A stretch of 64,000 nt of DNA from Pseudeuparius sepicola (taxonomy: Eukaryota; Arthropoda; Insecta; Coleoptera; Anthribidae), in the NCBI GenBank assembly GCA_963920635.1, contig OY987301.1:46785820-46849819 (forward strand), given 5' to 3'. This document shows, in pieces, positions 12,205 through 22,145 of the stretch. The notes under the pieces are model-generated. The model ran no database searches and was not told where the DNA came from. It saw nothing but the letters and a program-made list of their open reading frames with translations. Each line of letters begins with the position of its first letter. Within the stretch, counting starts at the first letter, position 1. The position numbers and the translations under genes were made by a program.

Positions 12205-12481
12205 GAGTAACAGAAAGGTCTAATGCATTTTGGCATTGTACCGCATTTACTGCATTAATTGACATTTTGTAATTTACGACTTAACATATAATAAATTCAT
12301 GAGTATGTGCTGAAAAGGTGTCTCATTTTTGAAGTGCAAGAGTAACAAGAATTCACCCCGTCTCCACTCAGCTACCAAGTGCATCGCGTTATACTACCCG
12401 TTCCCAAGGCGGTGCACTATAATTTTTTTTGGAACAGACCATATATCTTATTTAACATCTTTCCACCTAATAATATCGTTT
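12205..12481 (+). repeat. 3' LTR (277 bp)
   Basis: Direct copy of 4452-4728 with no difference seen. It is followed by cacttgttttttattgg, which does not repeat the 5' flank. Confidence 0.92.
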
Positions 12482-13559
12482 CACTTGTTTTTTATTGGAA
12501 ATGAATAAAAATGAAAACGACCCCGCACATTGGTAACTTCATCCATTTTTATCAAAGCTTAGTAATAAACTTATGAGACACTGCATGATAAGCACTGACG
12601 TCATGAGATGTCTACTGATAACGGTATAAATTTAGGAAGACCTAGCTTTTCTTGTTTTTGGCTTTATAGCACAAGTACCGACACGTTAAACATCTTTTAC
12701 AATTTGCCATTCTGCTGACCCAGCCACTCTCCACTGTCTAAAAGCTGGCGGCCGTGTTTTGTTCGTAGATCAGATCAAGGAGGTAATAGATGGGAGTTAG
12801 TTTATTCTACATTATTTGTTTATTTATTTGGTATTGTCTTTTTCTAAAACGCCACAATTTCACACTTGAAAGTAGATGACAAATCAATCACTTTTTGGTA
12901 CGAGTGTGAGTAAATATCTTTTGATCTGAACAGTGCATAATTCGGAGCAAATGGTTGGGGTAGGTAATGAAAACAATTCAACAAAAAGTTAAAGTAGGCT
13001 CTGATTACTATTACAATAATTAGTGGAGTCTGACTTAAAATTATTTTTAATTACTTATCCTTATTCTTTTCAGTTTTTTGCGTTTTTGAAACACCCTGTA
13101 CGTTTGATTGAAATTTTTACAACGTTAAATAATTATTAATTATATTTCCGTGACAGGCAAAACTTGTTAGAAAGAATGACTTTTTGTCGATAAATCGATA
13201 ATAAAAAAGATTTACTATTATTTGTAAATCCCATCCGGGGTCATATTGTAGATATCTTTTGAGCTTTCATTCCCTCGTAGTTAGGTAAAAGTATATTCTC
13301 AATTACATTGTTTCTTTAAAACCAATGCAACAATTTGATTCCTTGTCGACAAAATGTTTTTCATATGGTTTCTCCCCTAGTTCATTCTCACCTCTTTGGG
13401 CGGAACGATTTTTTCTAAAAGCAATACTTCAATACTTCAATTCGTTCAAAGATACACACTTTTGACATTTTAAACAGTTTTAGGGAGTGCTATTTTTTTT
13501 TTAATTTTACACCTTATATCTGCAAGTAAAATAAACAAATTCATATTATTTATAAATAA
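12482..13559. other. Unassigned DNA
   Basis: No gene recognised. An isolated AACACCCTGTACG near 13091 looks like one end of a TACAGGGTG-type element whose partner I could not find. Confidence 0.35.
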
Positions 13560-14415
13560 CGAAACAACAAAAACCATGTAATTTTCGCCACTTTACACCG
13601 TATACTTACCATGCAAAAATGGCAATATCCGACTTGTAAATTTTTACCGAAAAATTATGAAACCTGCCGGGTGGGCCGAAAAATTTGCAGCAAAATACAG
13701 CACATTGTTGTTGAGCTGGGGTCGAAGACAAACAGAATGAAGAAATTTTTGCATGTGAAAGGACAATCTTCAAGCATGGCCGCCATCTTTTAATTCAAAT
13801 TTAGAACTCTCCTGCCAATAATCCGTTCTTTCTTCAAACAACGGTGCAACGTTCATCGAAATAGGGTAGTAAATAAAACAAATTGGGGCCATAACTACTG
13901 TTGAGTGAAGGAATAATAAGAGGCGCTATATATATACATATAGGTATCATACCAAGTCCGGAATCTCAGTACAAATAGATCCCGGCCAATTGCTTAAGAA
14001 CGACTTGATTTGGTTTCTCGTGGATCACGTCCTCCTAAAGCAACTGACCGAGACGTAGAAATCTGGCACGAAATATCCGCGTTCGATGCGCCTCTTATTA
14101 TTCCTTCCCTCATCGGTACTACAGATAAAAATTACTCTTTCTATTACTGCGTATAGCTCTGGCCCCAAATGACCGATTTTTTTCGCAGTGGTCTTTAAAT
14201 GTAGGGAAAGATCATCATTCCAACATTTTTTCTTCAAAAATAATCAACCGAAACAAAGGATGAATAAATGTAAATATCGACGCCATATTGGATTTTAAAA
14301 AATCATTCATTTTGAAGTTTTCTGTCAAGCAACGATGCCTTCTCGTTTTTTAAAACCGGTTGATAAGCAAAAAATTATAGCCAAAACAAAAACATCCGTA
14401 ATTTTTTGGACCACC
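13560..14415. repeat. Worn foldback element
   Basis: The block around 13885-13930 (ggccataactactg ... aataataagaggcgc) returns inverted at about 14088-14168 (gcgcctcttattattcc ... ctctggcccc). An outer pair around 13780 (gccgccatctttt) and 14281 also matches loosely. The right end reads CCACCCGGTATA. There are many mismatches, so it is old. Confidence 0.5.
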
Positions 14416-14731
14416 CGGTATATGCAAATTTCAACGTCCCTAACTGGAATACACAACTAGTATTTCGCGAGTGGTTCTGGTTCACTGCGCGGAAGAAATT
14501 GAAAAGGCTCGATTGCGCTTCAGGCGCATCCACGCAGTTAAAAATTTGAAGCGTGCCCAGCGAACAGTTATGGATTTAATGCAAACCATTAAAATTTACG
14601 CACTTGTGCTGAAAATCGGCCGGCCTGGCGCGCGGCGCTGAGTACATGTCATTATTCTACACGTGTAGCTTTTACACGAGGGCACCAGCAAGCGACATGA
14701 TCATAATTCGAACGTTATTTTAGGCATAATC

Positions 14732-14841
14732 ATACAGAGGCCTACATGAAGGACTAGTTACGTATGGGTTTTTCTTCAAACGATACAGAGGCCTACATCC
14801 TACATAAAGGACTAGTTGTGTATGGGTTTTTCTTCAAACGG
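14732..14841. repeat. Two-copy tandem duplication (51 and 59 bp)
   Basis: ATACAGAGGCCTACAT starts at 14732 and again at 14783. Both copies continue through GGACTAGTT and TATGGGTTTTTCTTCAAACG. The second copy has eight additional bases. Confidence 0.8.
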
Positions 14842-16197
14842 CACAAAAATAATGCATTACCTGCCTCAGCGCACAACTTTCTACGTTGAACCCCTTCGAA
14901 GTCCCCCATGCCAATGGTCCCGTATGTACTACTTCGTCTCATTCTTTGTAACATCAGCGACTCGATCAGCGATATTCCATAATCCCCACACTTTAACTGT
15001 ATATAAACATTGACAAAACCAAACCGTCAATCTTGCTGAAACGGCGCCCTCCTCTCAACATCAAAGTGTGCCTAAATCAAAAATCACCAAAATCGCTTAT
15101 TCCCAATCTGCAGGACATCCAACAAGACAGTTATCTCACATTGGCCAAATATATCTCTCTTCAGAGGCAGAAAACTATGCAACTATGCAACTCAAATCAA
15201 CTCAAATCAAGGATTCTTCAAAAAGCTAAAACCCCTAGATCCCAGGGAAAAAAGTGGTGCAAGAATACCACCAACCAACAACACAAAATAATGTAGACTA
15301 CATTTCCGGCATTTAGCCATTTTTTTGCCCACAAAACCCTTTTGAAACGCCATACGAACCGAGTTTTCCGTATCCCGCCGAATAAATGTCAACGAGCACG
15401 GTCCACAACACAACACAATAAACCTCAGAGACCCTAAATCGCGTAATGGGGTCTCTTGGAAACACCAAAAATAAATGGCCCGAGTAAAAAAATCTGAATA
15501 GCCCAGATTTATTCATGAGGACGAGGAGATTCTGAAGTCGGCCCCGTATTTTTATACGAATCCAAATACTGTTTGCCTGAGAAAGTGGACGGATATAACC
15601 GTAACGGATTTTACATACTGAAACATTCAGCGGAAGTAGAGGTGTCTTGTAAAATGCACGGAATTGAAAGTTGATTCTGATGAAATACGTTCTGAACAGT
15701 CTGGATAGACAGCTTCTACTTTTTTATTGTTTAGAGTTAACAATAGATAAAGACTGTATAACAACTTTTATAAACTTTAGTACGACATAGGATGATTCAC
15801 GTTCTGGATTAGTAGAGCCTCTTCAATAACTTGTGCATGGGCGGCAAGGAACTTTTGGTTGACACACCCATCAACTTGGTCTAGCTTCTAGCTAGAGTTC
15901 CCGTATGAGAAGACATAATGCTGTCAATTTTTATCATAGATGGATATAATAGTTGAGAAACTCTCCTTACAAATGTTCAAGCTGCTCCCAGTTAGCTGAC
16001 GACCTCCTCGAGAAGAGATCATATTGGTATTTCTTATAATGCTTAGCAAATATTCGGAAAGTATATTTCCATAGAGCTACACTTAGACTTCTAAATAAGT
16101 TGCATCGTTTTCAAAAATCAAAGAAATGTCAAATTAAATGGGTGGTATAGGGTGGACAATACAAAAATAATTAAGTTTATCAGAAAAATACATTATA
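14842..16197. other. Unassigned DNA
   Basis: Several short open frames (for example 15033-15296) show no family motif, codon bias or neighbour support, and I do not call them genes. No repeat structure was recognised. Confidence 0.35.
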
Positions 16198-16818
16198 GTC
16201 CGGGAAAGATAGACATAAAAAGGTGGAATAAGCGAACTTTTTCGCTCTCAGATTTTCTTATAGAAAAGTGTAGGTTCTGAGGTCAGAAAACATATGTCAC
16301 ACACGCTACCAACAGCAACATACAGCGTTTTGAGATATAGACATATATATACGATTTTTCGCGTTTTTTGACTAAAAACTGCTAATATCTTAAAGAAGAT
16401 GCATTTTTCGAAAACAAGTTTCAAGTGAACGTAGTTCAAAATTAAATTTTCTATAATATTCCTTCTATGAAAAATTTCGATTTTCCTAATCGTTTTCCCG
16501 TAAATGCGGAAAAACCTCATGTATATATTTTAAATGAACTACAGGTTATGTGAAAATTTATGTTTTGGACCCAAAATAGTAGTCAATCCATTTATAAATA
16601 ATAAAAGTGAATTAAAGAATAGAAAATTGTGGAAAATTCTTGAAAAATCTTGTATTGTTTTCCGAGGTTTGAATATTTATGAGCATCAAACGTAACATTT
16701 TATAGGTTTTCGAGGGTGTACGTCAGGAATTAATTACGCGCTTTTTAATATTTTCTAGAAAAATCTCTTTTTGATTTTTTTACTTATATAATATAAATAA
16801 TATAAATTATATATATAT

Positions 16819-17648
16819 ACAGTGTGTCCCAAGATAAGTGTAACGAGAGGTGTAAAAGAAAAAAAATTTTCTAGTTCGAATTTGGCCATTTGGGGTCCAG
16901 GCCTGCTTCCCTAGAAAATAATTTTCAACATATTTTTAATTTTGAAAAATAAAGTGGGCCCTGGCAGGAACGATTTATTTATTTTCTGTGTGAGTTAAGT
17001 GCCATTTCTCGACAAGATATCGAAAATTTTCATTAGAAAAAGTAGCTGATAATTGAAAATTATGTCCCTATGCCAATTTTCAAAATAATTGGCCACTTTG
17101 ATTTTCGTCCCTTTTATTTCTTATAGGTAGGTGAACTATCCTTGTCGCTTAAAATATCGAAAAATTTCATTAGAAAAAGTTGCTTCGAATTGAAAACTAT
17201 GACCCTGTGTCAATTTTCAAAATAATTGGCCTATTTTTATTTTCTTTTTCATAAAGACATTAATTTCGCAGTCTTGCATACTTTTTCATTCTGAATAACT
17301 TTTTCTAATGAAATTTTTCGATATTTTAAACGACAAGGATAGTTCACCTACTTATAGGAAATAAAGTGGACAAAAATCAAAGTAGGCCAAATATTTTGAA
17401 AATTAACACAGGGTCATAGTTTTCAATTCTTTTAATGAAAATTTTCCATATCTTGTCGAGAAAGGCCCCTTAACCTACACAGAAAATAAATAAATCGTTC
17501 CTGTCAGGGTCTACTTTATTTTTCAAAATTAAAAATATGGTGAAAATTATTTTCTAGGCAAGCAGGCCGGGTCCCAAATGGCCAAATTCGAACTCGAAAA
17601 TGTTTGGTCTTTTCCATTTCTCGTTTCAATTATCCTGAAACACACTGT
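16819..17648. mobile_element. Nested palindrome, ACAGTGTGTCCC family
   Basis: Left end ACAGTGTGTCCCAAGATAAG pairs with its inverted copy ending at 17648. Arms are about 400 bp, with matching blocks such as GGCCATTTGGGG, AATAATTTTCA and CGAAAAATTTCATTAG. It lies in the unpaired centre of the 16198-18941 palindrome. Related copies occur at 30187-30735 and 47525-47870. Confidence 0.8.
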
Positions 17649-18176
17649 ATATAAAAAAATTAAAAAAATTTTAATAGGTATAATGAAAATTAAAATTTAA
17701 ATTTGATGCAATAGGAAAGAAATTTTCTGGAGCTGCAAAGGTATAATGAAAAAAATATATTAGTATTAATATGAACAAATCACTTATTTATTCATTATAT
17801 TTTATATTATATTTTTCGCAATTTTCTTTTCTTTAATTCACTTTTGTTATTTAAAAATGGATTGACCATTATTATGGCTCCAAAACATAAATTTTCACAT
17901 AATATTCTGTAGTTCATTTAAATATATACATGTGGTTTTTCCGCATTTACGGGAAAACGATTGGGAAAATCGAAATTTTTCATATAAGAGATCTTATAGG
18001 AAATTTAATTTTAATCTACTTTCATTTGAAACTTTTTTTCGAAAAAAATGCATCTTCTTTAAGATATTAGCAGTTTTTAGTCAAAAAACGCAAAAAATCG
18101 TATATATATGTCTATATCTCAAAACGCTGTATGTTGCTGATGGTAGCGTGTGTGACATCTTTTATGACCTCAAAAC

Positions 18177-18866
18177 TAGGGCTGTTCGATCTCCGAATTT
18201 CAGTATCGGAAATCGATACTGAAAAAATATCGATAAAATCGATCTTATCGATATAATCGATCTTATCGATATAATCGATCTTATCGATAAAATCGATCTT
18301 ATCGATACATTCGATCTTATCGATCTTATCGATCATGTTGATAAAATCGATCTTATCGATAAAATCGATCTTATCGATAAAATCGATCTTATCGATATAA
18401 TGGATCTTATTGATAAAATCGATATAATCAATTTTATTTAAGAAGCTAGACAAAAAAAGGCCGATCGGCTTGCTGCGGACGCGGTCTGAACGCAATGGGT
18501 GCAGCAATTTCCTTTATTTTTGCAAACAATTTCAAAAGATAGATATAATTGGAAAGATCGAAATATCGATAAAATCGAAAAAATCGAAAAAATCGAAAAA
18601 ATCGATAAAATCGAAAAGATCGTTAAAATCGAAAATATCGATAAAATCGAAAAGATCGATAAAATCGAAAAGATCGATAAAATCGAAAAGATCGATAAAA
18701 TCGAAAACATCGATAAAATCGATAAGATCGATAAAATCGAAAAGATCGAAAATATCGATAAAATCGATAATATCGATATTTCGATTTATCGAAATTGAAT
18801 ATCGAGTATCGATAAAATCGATAGTATCGATACTTTCGATTTTATCGATATTTTGTCTCAGGCCTA
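18177..18866. mobile_element. hAT-type non-autonomous element with ATCGAT minisatellite
   Basis: It is flanked by the perfect 8-bp repeat CTCAAAAC at 18169-18176 and 18867-18874. Ends TAGGGCTG and CAGGCCTA (inverse TAGGCCTG) form short inverted repeats. An 8-bp duplication with such ends fits the hAT superfamily. The body is mostly repeats of ATCGATCTTATCGATAAA (about 18220-18435) and GAAAAGATCGATAAAATC (about 18540-18790), facing each other in inverted sense. Long lysine/isoleucine/aspartate frames in it are translations of the repeat. It sits in the right arm of the 16198-18941 element, so it is younger. Confidence 0.85.
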
Positions 18867-18941
18867 CTCAAAACCTACACTTTTCTATAAGAAAATCTGA
18901 GAGCGAAAAAGTTCGCTCATTTTTTCCCTATTTTCCTGGAG

Positions 18942-19948
18942 TATTAGAACCCTCTGTTGTCTAAAAAGCTTTTGTTCTCAAACTAAGTACGTTTTGCATT
19001 TATAATTAGGTGGCTGTGCTTTGCGAGCAACAGAATGGACTATAGTTATTTTAGGAAAAGTATTGTAGAAGATCCCATAAAGAGTGCCGAGACCTGCCCC
19101 ATATTATATTACTTCTTATGTTGTCTCAAGCTGTAAATATAAAAATACGTCGATGAAAACTACTTGCTAAAATTCATCATTATCTCGTTGATTTGGAGGT
19201 AACACCTCAATCGGTACCTACCTTATTACTTTACATTATAGATCATAATATTGATCGATCAACTTCGTTTAGGTCGGTGGAAGTTGAACAGGAAAGAAGC
19301 TTTTTATTAAATCATGAATGATCATCTACAAAGATTAATTAAAGATTAATTAGCGTAATACGAATCCAAAATTAAAAAAAATCTAAAATCAACAAAAAAC
19401 ATAAAAACATATTTTCAGAAGTGCACTTGAACCACTAATTAACCACACTTATGGATGGACGAGCTAGTAAATATCGCGTGGAGGCCCGCAACTACCTGCG
19501 CGCTATTGCCAGTTGCACCAACATTATCGTATTTTTTTTTACTTATTTCCAGAAATCTCAAAAAATGTCGAAATAATTATTGATAAAAAACCTAAATACA
19601 GCATGGTTTCAGTTAATTTATTACCTACTTTTTGAGTTCCCAATGTCAATCCAATTCTTCCTTTCAATATACAAAATTGCGAGAACAGTAATTAGTGCGT
19701 TGCGTTTCTCTCGGCCGACACAAGTTGTTTGTGGCGAGGTACTCAGTCCGACGACCACGACCAAGACCTTACGCTGGGAATCGGGAATACTGCGAAACGC
19801 TGTGCAATAGCAAACAAAACGTAAAACTAAGTACCTACAAAGTGCAAACACGCCCCAAAACGCATTAATACTATTTAGAAGGGCGCTTTAAAAATTCAAC
19901 CATTAACTGTTCTTAAGGGATCCACGAATAGACGCAAATAATCCGAGA
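18942..19948. other. Unassigned DNA
   Basis: No gene or clear repeat seen. Short frames around 19580-19851 on both strands overlap one another and have no recognisable motif. Confidence 0.35.
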
Positions 19949-20230
19949 TTATTTCGGATTCGAATGGCAGCATCTTGCAGCATCAATGGCCGTGAAAAAT
20001 ATGTCGCGGAGTCCAATTAAATGGTCGCCATACTCACCGGCCCACACGTTAACTGCCCATCGACATTGAAAACGAACTGCTTGGAAGTCATCTAGGGATA
20101 ATGTCATCAGAACTTGCCGCCCTCTGCCGTATAAGAAATCTGTAATCCTCCTAAGAAAGTCACTAGATATTATGTGGAGATCGGCTCTGTAGTAGTGAAA
20201 AGTTATACCAGTTATACTTAATAGATTCAA
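19949..20230 (-). pseudogene. Mariner-like DDE transposase fragment
   Basis: The minus-strand frame contains RWAVNVWAGEYGDHLIGL (codons about 57-74), which resembles the VNVWAG(I)xGDxxIGP block between the first and second catalytic Asp of DDE_3-type (IS630/Tc1/mariner) transposases. Compare SVWAG-type blocks at 38995-39030 in this window. The surrounding residues do not match and neither catalytic Asp is visible, so it is a short remnant. The host element boundaries were not found. Confidence 0.5.
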
Positions 20231-20599
20231 TTTTAATTGTTAATTTTTAATTTGTCACATTATTATTTGTCATTGAACACTTGAATTTTGTTATAAAGTG
20301 TATAAACCACGTTTACTGCTAAAGAACACGCATGAAATAACTTAACAACTGCTAATAACACACATGAAATAACCTAATAAATTGTGAGAATTCGAAATAC
20401 CTACAATAGTATGGCTTTCCTTTAATTCTAATTCACAAAAGCATTCTAATGTTTTAGCAAAAACCACTAGGTAGGCATACAGATTTTATTTAAAATAACA
20501 AGTATTATTTGTGATATCAGAGCCATCTATTACCCGTCGTTGCCGACAGAATTTGCCGTCCCCTCTAGCGTAGGTATACAGAAATCTGTAACAAGCCTT

Positions 20600-20840
20600 A
20601 TAGTTTCAACAAGAGTTAATAGACTGGCGCTAGGGGCGACCTAAAAACTTTAAAATGTGACTTGGTGTGACCTTCTATTTTATGGGTTTTTACTGTTGTA
20701 TAATGCTTTATGCTCCAATTTTCCTGTACACACTTGACAAGTGGTACTGAGGATGGCTTAACAGCCGAAAGCGCTTTGCCATGATTTTTAATTAAATTAT
20801 TTGCACGGAAATACACTTCTTTCTCTTTTTCATAATAAAG
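20600..20840 (+). repeat. Possible Penelope-like element untranslated fragment
   Basis: CTGAGGATGGCTTAACAGCC near 20741 followed by GAAAGCGC resembles the CTGATGATGG...CCGAAA motif common at ends of Penelope-like elements. A Penelope reverse transcriptase exists elsewhere in the window (56504). No coding part is attached here, so this is a weak assignment. Confidence 0.35.
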
Positions 20841-21159
20841 AAATATCTAAAAACTTAATAATTTATGTTAAATTTAAAATTTATGAAAAAATTTTCTTAT
20901 GTAATATAATATTATTATTTGCGAATCGATACAAGAAAAGTGCGTTCTGTTAAATGACGCTATCAAAAATAATGGTAGCCATTTAAAAAATATATAGATG
21001 ATGTCATAGCTTGGTTAATAATGATGTCACAAGAACGACAAATATGTCAAAATATGTGCCTTTCAAAATTATGTCGCACGTGTCGAAGCGTTCTTTTTTA
21101 ATCGCACAGGACAACATTTTACCGAATTTATTCCAAGCTTTACGTGCTCACTGTATTAG

Positions 21160-21184
21160 CAAAGTCTAGAATCTCTAGACTTTG
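21160..21184. mobile_element. 25-bp micro-palindrome with 7-bp duplication GTATTAG
   Basis: CAAAGTCTAGA, a 3-bp spacer (atc), then TCTAGACTTTG form a perfect 11-bp inverted repeat. GTATTAG occurs directly on both sides (21153-21159 and 21185-21191). The same palindrome with a different spacer and flank is at 34294-34318. Confidence 0.8.
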
Positions 21185-21229
21185 GTATTAGTAGGCACCT
21201 ACCCACCTAGCGCTCTACAGACCAAACAC

Positions 21230-21520
21230 CTGATATATGGGTATGGGGCCCTTGCAGAATGGCCCCTTCATCCTTCATCCGCCCCAACATTGTTTGCCCC
21301 TCAGTCTAAAGCAAGCCATTCGGCATCATCTGATTTGGCGCAGCCAGTCGGATCGGAGGGCGGACGGGCGGACGCGCGCTCTACACGGACATCGGCAGTC
21401 GTCGATAGGGCCCCATGCGAACTTTCCTAATAACGCCGGTTGGCTGGAAATGGAAACTGATGCAGGGCCCGCGGCGACGGGGACCGTCGATGCGGGTATT
21501 AACGCGATTAGAAGTGATGA
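21230..21520. other. GC-rich island
   Basis: This stretch is clearly richer in G+C than its surroundings (for example ggagggcggacgggcggacg at about 21354). Two short frames cross it, but neither shows a motif. It could be an old exon, a conserved regulatory block or a fragment of a GC-rich element. Confidence 0.35.
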
Positions 21521-21770
21521 TCGTCTTTGCTCTATTATTTAGAGGGTATGGATTAGGTAGGTAGTTAGACTCCGCTCTGTAGAAATAATAGACGACTTAA
21601 GATTATTAGATATATAAAGATAAACTTTCTACAAATGGATAATATATTGGAGTTCTGCATGAGGGTGATAACCTAAGTAAATTCCTGTGACCTAAAGTGG
21701 GAAGTTTTCAAATCCTAATGCTCGTCTGATCGATAAGCACTACCTCTGCAACTTATGTGTTACTGGGTAC

Positions 21771-21808
21771 TACCACAGAATAGCCACCGTAATGGCTATT
21801 CTGTGGTA
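21771..21808. repeat. Perfect hairpin, 16-bp arms
   Basis: TACCACAGAATAGCCA, loop CCGTAA, then the exact complement. No direct repeat flanks it. Confidence 0.85.
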
Positions 21809-22145
21809 CTTTTACTTTTGTAAAAATCTCGGATCTCGATAATTCGAGCCGAAACTACAGTGTTTCTCGTATTAGAATTTGGCCGAGCGGCTGTAGCGAA
21901 TAGAATCATTATTATGTTTATTATCGTTGACTGACGTATTAATAAGACTTCTCACGGCTATAGCTTCATATTCTGAAAAGTAGATATCGCCTACGGTCAA
22001 CAATGTTATTTTGCATTGTATTTTGCCTCCGGGAAGCTCCGGGAAGCTCATGGCGAGCCAGAGAACTGTCAAACATGACAGCCGTGAGCAGTCTTTATTA
22101 ATACGTCACTCAACGTTATTATGTTTTAATTTCTAGACATACCTA

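Larger units (their letters stand above)
4452..12481 (+). mobile_element. Ty3/gypsy-type LTR retrotransposon, defective
   Basis: Two 277-bp LTRs (4452-4728 and 12205-12481) enclose a primer-binding-site-like TGGCGCCCAACT, a broken gag with three zinc knuckles, and a broken pol in the order protease, reverse transcriptase, RNase H, integrase. That order defines Ty3/gypsy (Metaviridae) rather than Ty1/copia. The LTRs show no difference I can find, which implies a recent insertion, yet gag has at least two frame changes and pol has frame changes plus two in-frame stops. About 2.4 kb between pol and the 3' LTR has no envelope-like frame. The LTRs do not begin TG and end CA, and no convincing target duplication is visible (5' flank ..ttggc, 3' flank cactt..). 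The boundaries therefore rest on the repeat itself. Confidence 0.92.
16198..18941. mobile_element. Palindromic TIR element hosting two nested elements
   Basis: The left arm (16198 to about 16630) returns inverted at about 17820-18175 and 18867-18941. Shared blocks include GCGAACTTTTTCGCTCTCAG near each end, the cgctgtatgttgctg segment and the CGTTTTCCCG/CGGGAAAACG pair. Ends read TAGTCCGGGAAA and TACTCCAGGAAA, suggesting TA duplication. Between the arms sits a second palindrome (16819-17648), and the right arm is split by a hAT-type element (18177-18866). Mirrored short frames in the arms are TIR sequence, not genes. Confidence 0.78.

Noticed and set aside
18112..18798. Long overlapping frames rich in Lys, Ile, Asp and Ser on both strands
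   Set aside because: They are translations of the ATCGAT-type minisatellite; no domain, and every frame of the repeat is open.
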